A DNA stretch of 16,148 nucleotides. Origin: Burkholderiales bacterium (GTDB lineage: Bacteria; Pseudomonadota; Gammaproteobacteria; Burkholderiales; Casimicrobiaceae). A program made the translations under genes and the position numbers. Of this stretch, positions 1 through 6,719 are shown in pieces. The stretch spans positions 1 through 16,148 of the forward strand of contig JANXNO010000178.1 of the NCBI GenBank assembly GCA_025354075.1, read 5' to 3'. Position 1 is the stretch's first letter, and the number at the start of each line of letters is the position of its first letter. Below the pieces are notes generated by a model. The model made no database searches and had not been told where the DNA came from. It saw nothing but the letters and a program-made list of their open reading frames with translations.

Positions 1-27
1 GTTGGTTGCGATGGTCGCTCCAGTGTT

Positions 28-1215
28 TCATTGCATCCGCTCAGTCGCCCGCGTATCGGCGATCAGGGTTCGCCAAAGCAATCCCGCTGCCAACAACGAC
101 ATCGTCGCGCTGACCACAAACGCTGCCGTCGGATTGACGCGCGTCCACAGCCATCCGAACATGGCGGACGCGGGCAGCAGCATGAGGCCGCTTACGAGGT
201 GAAACCAACCGAATGCGGTGCCGAGTTGTGCTTTCGGGGCCAGCTCCGCGATCATGGCTTTTTCTGCGCCTTCGGTGGCGGCGATGAAAATGGCGTAGCC
301 CACGAACAGCGCAATCGTGGTCGCCAGCGTTTGCGGCAACAGGCCGAACGCGGCGAACAGCACGGCGTAAATCACCCATGCGACGCACAACATTCGCGAG
401 CGATTCATGCGGTCTGACCATGCCGAAAGCGGCGTCGACAGCACCATTGCCAACGCTGAAAATCCGGCCCATAGCAGCGGAATCTGCGCGTCGGTGAAGC
501 CCGTTTCTTTCGCCCGCAACAGCAAGAACATATTGCTCGCCTGCGACAGCGTGAACACGGCGAGCGCGACGAGATAGCGCTTGAGCGGCGCGGGCAAACT
601 CTTCCATTGCCAATCGATTTTTGTATCGGTGATGGAGAGGCCCGGTGGCTCGCGCAGCAGGGCGACGAGCAACACGCACAACACGCCGGGCACAATCGTC
701 ATCAGGATTACATCGCGCACGCTCCAGCCCGCAGCGAGCAGCGCTGCCGCCGCGAGCGGGCCGACGACCGCACCGGCGTGATCCATGCTGCGGTGGAAGC
801 CGAACGCGAGGCCGCGACGATTCGGCTCGACGCTAGCCGCAAGCAGTGCATCGCGCGGACTTGAGCGCAGGCCCTTGCCAACGCGGTCACCCATTCGCAG
901 CAGGAGCACGATTGGCGTGCTGCTGGCGAACGCAATGAGCGGGCGGGCGAGCGCGGGCAACGTGTAGCCCAGCACGAGCCAGCCCTTGGCCCGCTGAGTG
1001 CGGTCATAGAAGTAACCGGACACCAGTTTCATCAACGCGGCGGTGGCGTTCGCCGCGCCTTCTATGATGCCGAGCGCCTGCGCGCCGACAGCAAAGGTCG
1101 CCGCGAAAAACAGTGGTAGCAACGGGTAAATGGCGTCAGACGCAGCGTCGTTCAAAAAGCTTACCGCGCCCAAAAACCAAACGGTGCGGGGGAGCTTAAA
1201 GATGGCGTTTAGCAT
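28..1215 (-). CDS. Major facilitator superfamily permease (probable drug/metabolite exporter)
   Basis: A 395-residue, strongly hydrophobic inner-membrane protein with the rhythm of a 12-helix MFS transporter. Loop motifs are visible: GYFYDRTQRAKG (67-78) after helix 2, a DRVGKGLRSSPRDAL block (110-124) typical of a bacterial MFS subgroup often annotated as multidrug or metal exporters, and a second-half repeat SAWSDRMNRSRML (264-276). A polar central loop (about 190-212) separates the two six-helix bundles. I chose the ATG at 1215 because the protein then begins just before the first membrane helix; the frame stays open to 1326 but those extra 37 residues are not membrane-like. Neither start has a good ribosome-binding site. 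Substrate cannot be told from sequence. The gene lies downstream of the FecR-like gene on the same strand, but the 304-nt gap argues for its own promoter. The family is secure; the function is open. Confidence 0.88.
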   Translation of the reverse strand: MLNAIFKLPRTVWFLGAVSFLNDAASDAIYPLLPLFFAATFAVGAQALGIIEGAANATAALMKLVSGYFYDRTQRAKGWLVLGYTLPALARPLIAFASSTPIVLLLRMGDRVGKGLRSSPRDALLAASVEPNRRGLAFGFHRSMDHAGAVVGPLAAAALLAAGWSVRDVILMTIVPGVLCVLLVALLREPPGLSITDTKIDWQWKSLPAPLKRYLVALAVFTLSQASNMFLLLRAKETGFTDAQIPLLWAGFSALAMVLSTPLSAWSDRMNRSRMLCVAWVIYAVLFAAFGLLPQTLATTIALFVGYAIFIAATEGAEKAMIAELAPKAQLGTAFGWFHLVSGLMLLPASAMFGWLWTRVNPTAAFVVSATMSLLAAGLLWRTLIADTRATERMQ

Positions 1216-1519
1216 GCATTGATAATAGCGGCAGGTGGTCAGGCATCGCTGGGGCGCGTACCCGAGTTGCATCGTCGCGGAAGGCTGCTGCGCCTTATCG
1301 CCTGCGCAGGTGTTGCTATGAGACATCGCGTTATGGAAAACGCAGGCGAGTCAGGCACTCGGCCTTCGTGCAGATCGCGCGCCGGTCGCTCGGGCGAAAT
1401 ACGACCTCAACGCGACGCTCGCGCCGGGACTGACATGCACCGCAAATGACATGCTGTCATGCACGGGGCTGCGTGATCCGCTGCAAACGTTTTCCCTGCG
1501 TTAGTCGCGCGAAAAACGG
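1216..1519. other. 304-nt intergenic stretch with inverted repeats, no gene seen
   Basis: No credible coding region or RNA gene is visible. It holds the palindrome CCTGCGCAGG (1301-1310), which is part of a wider inverted repeat CGCCTGCG (1299-1306) with CGCAGGCG (1341-1348). It also holds a cluster of CATG-containing repeats at 1432-1464, listed separately. A TATTAT hexamer on the minus strand just upstream of 1215 could be a -10 box for the permease gene, but no good -35 accompanies it. No U-tract terminator follows the FecR-like gene. Confidence 0.5.
1432..1464. repeat. Operator-like palindrome and direct repeat
   Basis: ATGACA-TGC-TGTCAT is a perfect six-base-arm palindrome at 1446-1460. 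It is nested in two near-identical direct copies, GACATGCAC (1432-1440) and GTCATGCAC (1456-1464), 24 nt apart. The layout would suit a dimeric regulator binding on one helix face, but the site is about 220 nt upstream of the permease start. No regulator is known for it. Confidence 0.35.
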
Positions 1520-3394
1520 CTACTGCTGCGGTGGTGCCGGGGCACGATCCTTTTCGCGTGGCGCTCGGGGCGTTTCGGGAGCAGTTACCGGCAACGGGGT
1601 TGCGCGAGGTTGCTCGCGTCCACGCTCAACAACGGGGGTGGGCGGCGGCGTCGGCGCAGCCTGTACCGGTATCGGGCGCGGCTCGGCGGCACGGGCGGGC
1701 GGCGCAACGGGCGCAGGGCGCTGTGCTGGCACCGATGGCGCGTAGGGCGCGGGTGCAGCGTAGTTTGGCTGTAGTTCACCCCGCTCACGCTGGTCTTTCG
1801 GCATGGCAAGCGCGGGTGGGCGCAGCCCCGGATTTTCTGAAACGGCGGGCGGACGTTGCCGCTGCGGTGCTGCTTCAGCAGGGACGACTTGCTGGCGAGT
1901 CACAATGGGATTTGGGTCTTGCCATACGCGAGGTTGCGCGACGTTGGCATTTGGCGCGAACGGCACGGATGCAACAGGAGCTGCAGTGGGTTGGTTTAGG
2001 CCTGGCCCCATCGAGCGTTCGCGCACCAGTGCAGGCGCGACCGGCGGACGACCTGCGACGGGATTCGGATCAACGGGACGTGAACCGACACTGCTGCCGC
2101 GCCCCGGCTGAAATTGCGGCAATACTTCACCCATGCGGGCAGGTGGTGCGCTACGGATGTCGCGCTCGGAGATATTGCGCACCAGGTTTTGTGCGACGGG
2201 ACGTCCGCCGATAAAGGCCGATCCTGAGACTGCCGTGATCGCACCCGGTACCGAGGCGTGTGTGTAATTGCGGGGACGCCACGGTTCCTCGGCAATGTTT
2301 CGTACATAAGGGCGATTGACCTGACGCCAGTACGTCGGCGAATAGGTGTACCAGGGCACGTAAGGCTCGTTCCAGCCGAGCGGCACCCATGAATACGTCG
2401 GGCCAACGTTGGCGCTCACGCTCCAGCCGTTGCCGCCGAAGAACGTGACTAATGCAGGCGCGTATACAGGCCGCCCGACGCTGCTGCCGGGGCTCCAAGC
2501 CCAGCGCGGCCCAACGCGCACCCAGCGCCCGTAATGGAACGGAGCAAAGCCCCACGCCGCGTCGTCCACCCACGTCCAGCCCCACGGCTGCACCCAGCTC
2601 CAGCGACCGTTTCGATACGGTGCCCAGTTAGCAGCGACTGCGGTTGGATACCAGATGCGACCGTACTCGTAATCGTTGTCCCAACTGCCGTATTCGTCGA
2701 GGTCGCGCGCGCCGACCATCCACGGGCTTAACTGGCCAGCATTGCGCGATTCCCAGCGTTCATTGCGACGGTCGCGCGAGACGGCCCATGCTTCAAAGCC
2801 ACCGTTCGCGTTGTTGGCGTAATTGGCGTTGCGGTCAAAGCGCACACCGTTATCGTCGAGCACCACGCTGTCACCACGATTGACGATAACGCCTGGGCCA
2901 CGGGTCAGCACTTCGGCCTGCCCGCTACGCACATTCAGCGATGCGGGGGTGTACTGCGACTCGGCATTGACCACATAAAAGCCGGGCTGCAGGAATGCGA
3001 TTTCGCCGTTTGGTGTCAACACGCGCATTGCGTCTTGCTGCTCCCACGCGCGAATGCGCACTGCGATGGTGCCTTGCGACAACCGAGCCACCAGACTTTG
3101 ATCATCAAGCTGTTCAAAGTTGATATTGGTGCCGCCCGCGAGCCATACCTGCATCGGACCGACGTCCAGCTCGGCGCGCCCGCCCTCGCTGACCCACACG
3201 TTGTCACCTGCCGTGACGGCATAGTTACGCGGAATGGATCGCCATTCCTCACGCTCATTGGCCAATTGCACATCGCCCGCGAAGGTGGACAAGCGCGCGA
3301 CGCGACCAGGCGCATCGGCCCATGACGCAAGGGTTGCAGTGCCTGCCAGAATCGCAACCAGCAGGCTGCGCCATACATTTGTTCGAATATTCAT
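1520..3394 (-). CDS. Secreted FecR-domain / DUF6600 (YXWGXW) protein with proline-rich tail
   Basis: A 624-residue exported protein. Residues 1-26 are a signal peptide (basic start, hydrophobic core, cleavage probably after SWA). Residues about 32-180 resemble a FecR-type beta domain: a GDVQ start, a GDNVWVSEGGRAELDVG segment and repeated short strands. Residues about 230-345 carry the aromatic DUF6600 signature, with tandem WAPYRNGRWSWVQPWGWTWV and WGFAPFHYGRWVRVGPRWAWSPG segments. From about 415 to the end the protein is low-complexity, rich in Pro, Ala, Arg and Gln, with almost no hydrophobic core. The ATG at 3394 is chosen because GGAGA sits 6 nt upstream and the signal peptide starts there; the frame upstream is non-coding in character. 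Proteins of this type are probably periplasmic or envelope-associated, but their role is not established. No sigma factor or receptor gene is adjacent, so classical iron-FecR signalling is unlikely. Confidence 0.85.
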   Translation of the reverse strand: MNIRTNVWRSLLVAILAGTATLASWADAPGRVARLSTFAGDVQLANEREEWRSIPRNYAVTAGDNVWVSEGGRAELDVGPMQVWLAGGTNINFEQLDDQSLVARLSQGTIAVRIRAWEQQDAMRVLTPNGEIAFLQPGFYVVNAESQYTPASLNVRSGQAEVLTRGPGVIVNRGDSVVLDDNGVRFDRNANYANNANGGFEAWAVSRDRRNERWESRNAGQLSPWMVGARDLDEYGSWDNDYEYGRIWYPTAVAANWAPYRNGRWSWVQPWGWTWVDDAAWGFAPFHYGRWVRVGPRWAWSPGSSVGRPVYAPALVTFFGGNGWSVSANVGPTYSWVPLGWNEPYVPWYTYSPTYWRQVNRPYVRNIAEEPWRPRNYTHASVPGAITAVSGSAFIGGRPVAQNLVRNISERDIRSAPPARMGEVLPQFQPGRGSSVGSRPVDPNPVAGRPPVAPALVRERSMGPGLNQPTAAPVASVPFAPNANVAQPRVWQDPNPIVTRQQVVPAEAAPQRQRPPAVSENPGLRPPALAMPKDQRERGELQPNYAAPAPYAPSVPAQRPAPVAPPARAAEPRPIPVQAAPTPPPTPVVERGREQPRATPLPVTAPETPRAPREKDRAPAPPQQ

Positions 3395-3505
3395 GACGTT
3401 TCTCCGCAAGGAGATGTGTTGCCGAAACGACTTAACGTCTGGCTCCAGCACAGAGTTGACTCGGGCTAACCCTGTACAACTGAACGATCCACGCATAATT
3501 GCTGT

Positions 3506-3535
3506 ATATTAAAACAGTAAATTGCTCTCGCCCAA
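3506..3535 (-). promoter_or_regulatory. Possible sigma-70 promoter for the FecR/DUF6600 gene
   Basis: On the minus strand TTGGGC (3535-3530) and TAATAT (3511-3506) are separated by 18 nt, about 110 nt upstream of the chosen start. The -10 region overlaps a small inverted repeat, CTGT/ACAG (3503-3516). Both hexamers are imperfect, so this is a weak prediction. Confidence 0.28.
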
Positions 3536-3547
3536 ATATTTCTAATC

Positions 3548-5050
3548 GTGTCTCTCGCCATTACCTATAGCCGCGCGCTCGCCGGATTGCACGCTGAACT
3601 TGTCACCGTGGAGGTGCACCTTGCCAATGGTTTACCGGCGTTCAATCTGGTTGGATTGCCTGATGTTGAGGTACGTGAAAGTCGTGATCGGGTGCGCGCC
3701 GCGATTCAAACAGGCGGTTTTGAATTCCCGATGCGAAAGCTTACGGTGAATCTGGCCCCTGCCGAATTCCCCAAGGAATCCGGGCGCTTTGATTTACCCA
3801 TCGCTATTGGCATATTGGTGGCTAGCGGGCAGCTTCCGGCAGAGCGATTGAAGGGGCTGGAGTTTGCGGGCGAGTTAGGCCTTAACGGCGATTTGCGCCC
3901 GGTTCGTGGTGCGCTCGCAATGGCGATGGCCGCGGCGAAATCAGGTAACACGCTGGTGCTGCCACAATCGTCCGCAGTCGAAGCATCGCGTATCAAAAGC
4001 TGCAAAGTGCTCGGCGCAAAAACACTGCTTGAGGTCGCCGCCTTTATGGCAGGCAGGCACACGCTGGAAACGCCCGTCGTCGAGGAGCAAAACGAGACCG
4101 AAACATACCTCGATTTGATCGACGTCAAAGGTCAGGCACAAGCCAAGCGCGCGCTCGAAATTGCGGCGGCAGGTCGGCACAGCCTGCTTTTGATGGGGCC
4201 GCCCGGCACGGGCAAAAGCATGCTTGCGCAACGTCTGCCCGGCATCTTGCCGCCTATGACGGAGGCCGAGGCAACCGAGAGCGCCGCGATTTTGTCGTTG
4301 GTCGGCAAATTTAAGGTCGACGAGTTTGGGCAGCGACAAGTGCGATCACCGCATCACACCGCGAGCGCAGTTGCGCTGGTTGGAGGCGGCAGTGACCCCA
4401 GACCCGGTGAAATTTCGCTGGCTCATCATGGCGTGCTTTTTCTCGATGAATTGCCGGAATTTGATCGACGCGTTTTAGAGGTTTTGCGAGAGCCCTTAGA
4501 GAGTCGCGTAATCCATATTTCACGAGCCGCGAGGCAGGTTTCCTATCCTAGCCATTTTCAATTAGTAGCTGCCATGAACCCGTGTCCCGATGGTTACCTG
4601 GGCAGCAACATCGCAGCGAAACCCTGTCGATGTACGCCGGATCAGATTGCGCGCTATCGAGGCAAAATTTCGGGCCCGCTTCTGGATCGCATCGATCTAC
4701 AAATCACGGTGCCGTCCGTACCTACCGAGTCGTTGCGTGGTGCTCCGGACGGCGAGGTTTCGGTACGGGTGCGCGAACGCGTGATCGCGGCGGCGGCGCG
4801 ACAGCATCTTCGGCAAAAGAAAACCAATGCAGACCTCAGCTCAAGCGAGGTGGATACGCATTGCAGTCTGGACAGCCACGGCGAGACGTTGCTCCGTCAG
4901 GCCACCGCCCGGTTGGGCTTGTCCGCACGCGCGCAACATCGCATCGCCAGAGTAGCCCGCACGATTGCCGACTTGGCAGGCAGTGATCGAATTGCTGTGG
5001 CGCATGTAGCGGAGTCAATCGGGTACCGGCGCATGGATTCGCAAACGTAG
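3548..5050 (+). CDS. comM: ComM/YifB family Mg-chelatase-like AAA+ ATPase
   Basis: A 500-residue cytoplasmic ATPase of full family length. In studied Gram-negative bacteria ComM is a hexameric helicase that promotes branch migration when incoming single-stranded DNA is integrated during natural transformation. The N-terminal ChlI-like domain (about 1-175) contains the family hallmark VEVHLANGLPAFNLVGLPD. The ATPase core has Walker A GPPGTGKS (217-224), Walker B LFLDE (297-301) and the MNPCP (344-348) to CRCTP (360-364) cysteine segment, then SGPLLDRIDL (375-384). The C-terminal lid (about 430-500) ends in SIGYRRMD. The start is a GTG: residues SLAITYSRALAGL match the family N-terminus exactly, although no Shine-Dalgarno sequence is visible. 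The small-RNA terminator at 5191-5228 could also end this transcript. Presence of comM suggests, but does not prove, competence. Confidence 0.97.
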   Translation: MSLAITYSRALAGLHAELVTVEVHLANGLPAFNLVGLPDVEVRESRDRVRAAIQTGGFEFPMRKLTVNLAPAEFPKESGRFDLPIAIGILVASGQLPAERLKGLEFAGELGLNGDLRPVRGALAMAMAAAKSGNTLVLPQSSAVEASRIKSCKVLGAKTLLEVAAFMAGRHTLETPVVEEQNETETYLDLIDVKGQAQAKRALEIAAAGRHSLLLMGPPGTGKSMLAQRLPGILPPMTEAEATESAAILSLVGKFKVDEFGQRQVRSPHHTASAVALVGGGSDPRPGEISLAHHGVLFLDELPEFDRRVLEVLREPLESRVIHISRAARQVSYPSHFQLVAAMNPCPDGYLGSNIAAKPCRCTPDQIARYRGKISGPLLDRIDLQITVPSVPTESLRGAPDGEVSVRVRERVIAAAARQHLRQKKTNADLSSSEVDTHCSLDSHGETLLRQATARLGLSARAQHRIARVARTIADLAGSDRIAVAHVAESIGYRRMDSQT

Positions 5051-5054
5051 CGGC

Positions 5055-5090
5055 GATGCACCGAAATGGGAATCGTCAGTCTCGTGCATC
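5055..5090. repeat. Inverted repeat between comM and the small-RNA promoter
   Basis: GATGCAC (5055-5061) and GTGCATC (5084-5090) are perfect 7-nt inverted copies with 22 nt between them. They begin 4 nt after the comM stop and end 3 nt before the -35 box of the small-RNA promoter. There is no U-tract, so it is not a normal terminator. It might be an operator for the small RNA or a 3' hairpin protecting the comM message. Confidence 0.35.
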
Positions 5091-5093
5091 AGC

Positions 5094-5122
5094 TTGACAT
5101 TGTTTTGTCTAGGACGTAGCAT
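5094..5122 (+). promoter_or_regulatory. Strong sigma-70 promoter of the intergenic small RNA
   Basis: TTGACA (5094-5099) is a perfect -35 box. TAGCAT (5117-5122) matches the -10 consensus at the key T1, A2 and T6 and lies at the optimal 17-nt spacing. It is the best promoter-like sequence in the window and stands 44 nt after the comM stop, with no gene downstream on this strand for nearly 1 kb. Initiation is expected near G5130. Confidence 0.75.
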
Positions 5123-5129
5123 TTAATTT

Positions 5130-5228
5130 GGACGCAAGTTCCCCGTTTCTCCTCCCTGAACGGGTGTCGGACAGTTCTCTGTTTGGCATTAAACCCCCGT
5201 ATTGCTTGTCAACCGGGGGTTTTTCTTT
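5130..5228 (+). ncRNA. Candidate small RNA with anti-Shine-Dalgarno loop
   Basis: An orphan promoter and an intrinsic terminator frame a predicted RNA of about 99 nt with no supported ORF. Hairpin 1 (5142-5164) pairs CCCGUU with AACGGG, plus one U-G pair, and exposes CUCCUCCCU in the loop; this contains CCUCC, complementary to ribosome-binding sites. Hairpin 2 (5166-5187) pairs GUCGGACAG with CUGUUUGGC around a UUCU tetraloop, with several G-U pairs. Hairpin 3 is the terminator. C-rich loops that mimic anti-SD sequences are known in several bacterial small RNAs. From memory, a 'Betaproteobacteria toxic small RNA' family found in cloning-toxicity screens has this feature, and this may be a member. 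It ends 7 nt before the converging engB stop codon. A role in blocking translation of selected messages is inferred. Confidence 0.72.
5191..5228 (+). terminator. Intrinsic terminator of the small RNA
   Basis: A nine-base-pair stem AAACCCCCG (5191-5199) / CGGGGGTTT (5214-5222) closes a 14-nt loop and runs directly into TTTTCTTTT. It is strong on the plus strand. Read on the minus strand the stem is followed only by TTTAATG, so it would be at best a weak terminator for engB, whose stop codon is 7 nt away. Confidence 0.85.
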
Positions 5229-5234
5229 TAAACA

Positions 5235-5924
5235 TTACTGGGCGTCGGCGTCGAGGGGTTCCGACGAATTGTTCAACCAAAGGTTGAACACCGTGGAGCA
5301 CTCTTTCATGCCTAATCCGGTGTGAGCCGAAAACATGACCACCGCGTCGCGCTCGTTGACCAGCGCGACGTTGTCGACACGAAAGGCGTTGCGCGCCTTC
5401 ATGCGTTCGCTTTGCGTCAGTTTGTCTGCTTTATTCAAGAGCCACAAAATACGAGGCCGTCCCGCACCCAAACCATCCATCCATTCAACAAACTGGGCGT
5501 CCAGGTCGGTGGTGCCGCGCCGGACATCAATCACCAAAACCAAGCCCCTCAGCGCTTGCCGTTCACGAAAATATTGCTCGATTACCCCCGTCCATACGCG
5601 TTGCTTGTCGCGCGGGGTTCGAGCAAAGCCGTAGCCAGGCAGGTCTACCAGATAGCCACCCGCGCGCAACGGGAAAAAGTTGAGCTCACGCGTTCGCCCA
5701 GGCATTTTGCTGGCGAAGGCTAGCCGTGTTTGGCCTGCAAGCTTATTGATGCTGCTCGACTTGCCCGAATTGGAGCGCCCGGCAAAGGCAATTTCCGGCC
5801 CGGTTTCCTCAGGCAGACCTTCCATGTCGACTACGGATTTGTCAAAAAAGGCACCGGCGAATTGCGGAATCCGCTCCAGACGAGCCTCCACGGCGAGCGT
5901 CGGTTTCAGCACGGGAGCTTTCAT
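5235..5924 (-). CDS. engB: Ribosome-biogenesis GTPase EngB (YihA/YsxC)
   Basis: A 229-residue cytoplasmic GTPase of the TrmE-Era-EngA-EngB group, required for late assembly of the large ribosomal subunit in bacteria studied. All G motifs are present: G1 GRSNSGKSS (49-57), G2 in PGRTRELNFF (75-84), G3 DLPGYG (94-99), G4 NKADK (164-168) and G5 SA (199-200). I chose the ATG at 5924; a TTG six codons upstream (5942) is in frame, and neither has a good Shine-Dalgarno site. The C-terminal coding region holds a perfect 8-bp inverted repeat (5271-5289). The gene diverges from cytochrome c4, an arrangement I know from other betaproteobacteria, and converges on the small RNA. Confidence 0.96.
   Translation of the reverse strand: MKAPVLKPTLAVEARLERIPQFAGAFFDKSVVDMEGLPEETGPEIAFAGRSNSGKSSSINKLAGQTRLAFASKMPGRTRELNFFPLRAGGYLVDLPGYGFARTPRDKQRVWTGVIEQYFRERQALRGLVLVIDVRRGTTDLDAQFVEWMDGLGAGRPRILWLLNKADKLTQSERMKARNAFRVDNVALVNERDAVVMFSAHTGLGMKECSTVFNLWLNNSSEPLDADAQ
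5271..5289. repeat. Perfect inverted repeat inside the engB 3' end
   Basis: GTTCAACC (5271-5278) and GGTTGAAC (5282-5289) are exact inverted copies with an AAA centre. They encode part of the VFNLWLNN segment of EngB. In RNA this would be a tight stem-loop about 35 nt before the engB stop. It may be chance, or it may help define the engB message end near the converging small RNA. Confidence 0.4.
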
Positions 5925-5953
5925 AGATCTATGTTTCGGCAATTCAGCAAAGT

Positions 5954-5959
5954 TATAAT
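5954..5959 (+). promoter_or_regulatory. Possible -10 box for the cytochrome c4 gene
   Basis: A perfect TATAAT lies 79 nt upstream of the cytochrome start, in the 114-nt engB-cytochrome intergenic region. No convincing -35 hexamer is found 16-18 nt upstream (ATGTTT at 5931-5936), so the promoter would need an activator or be weak. Confidence 0.3.
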
Positions 5960-6038
5960 TTTAGGTTGTCACTTGCATTTCCCTCTTGTTTGGCAGACGC
6001 TTAGCGCTGCACACGAGCAATAACCCACCATTTCGGCC

Positions 6039-6710
6039 ATGCTTTTATTTATCCGCTCCTCCCGTTCAGCGTTCGTGCCCGCCCTTGTTTTGGCGCTTGC
6101 CGGGCTCGTTTCGATGTCGGCGCACGCGCAGATCGACAAAAGTCCCGACTTCGCGAAAGGGCAAGCGCTCGCCGGTGTTTGCGCTGGCTGTCACGGTGTC
6201 GACGGTGTAAGCCCCGTCCCGACTCAGCCAAATCTTGCGGGCATGAGCTGGCAGTACATCGCAAAGCAACTGCGGCACTTTAAAAGCGGGCAGCGCGATA
6301 ACGCCATCATGAAGGGGTTCGCGACCACGTTGAGCGACGGCGACATGAAGGCGCTCGGCGTGTATTTCTCGTCAATGAAGGGGCGCCCCATCGGAACCAA
6401 AGACGAAAAGTTAGCAAAAACTGCTGAGAAGCTCTATCGGGGCGGCGACGCTGCACGAGGAATCCCGGCGTGTGCGGGCTGCCACTCACCTTCCGGTGCT
6501 GGTATTCCAGCGCAATACCCACGCATCGGAGGTCAGCATGCCGAATACACGCTGGCCCAGTTGACGTCCTTCCGTGCAGGCATTCGCGGCGGCGCCACCA
6601 AAGACGATGCAAACATCGCGGGCAAAATGATGATGACGATCGCCGGAAAACTGACTGAACCAGAAATCAAGGCGCTCGCGGAATACACCTCGGGCTTGAA
6701 GGCCAATTAG
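6039..6710 (+). CDS. Periplasmic diheme cytochrome c4
   Basis: A 223-residue precursor. Residues 1-30 are a signal peptide ending AHA, so the mature protein starts near Q31. Two CAGCH heme c sites (48-52 and 145-149) sit in two similar domains, the classical c4 layout. Axial methionines are probably M91 in NAIMKGFA and one of M197-M199 in GKMMMTIAG. Each domain ends with a typical helix (LGVYFSSMKG, LAEYTSGLK). Cytochrome c4 carries electrons from the bc1 complex to terminal oxidases in the periplasm. The ATG at 6039 is taken because the signal peptide follows it; no Shine-Dalgarno is seen. The MOSC gene follows after 9 nt and is probably cotranscribed. In many betaproteobacteria the next genes are cytochrome-maturation genes (resB/ccsA); they are not here. 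Confidence 0.93.
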   Translation: MLLFIRSSRSAFVPALVLALAGLVSMSAHAQIDKSPDFAKGQALAGVCAGCHGVDGVSPVPTQPNLAGMSWQYIAKQLRHFKSGQRDNAIMKGFATTLSDGDMKALGVYFSSMKGRPIGTKDEKLAKTAEKLYRGGDAARGIPACAGCHSPSGAGIPAQYPRIGGQHAEYTLAQLTSFRAGIRGGATKDDANIAGKMMMTIAGKLTEPEIKALAEYTSGLKAN

Positions 6711-6719
6711 GTCTCGCCC

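Noticed and set aside
1531..2214. Long open frame on the plus strand opposite the proline-rich tail
   Set aside because: It is the antisense shadow of the GC-rich, proline-coding 3' part of the FecR/DUF6600 gene; the translation is Arg/Ala-rich with no family motifs.
5128..5325. Small 65-residue open frame across the small RNA and engB 3' end
   Set aside because: No ribosome-binding site, it crosses a strong terminator and runs antisense to engB; the RNA interpretation explains the region better.
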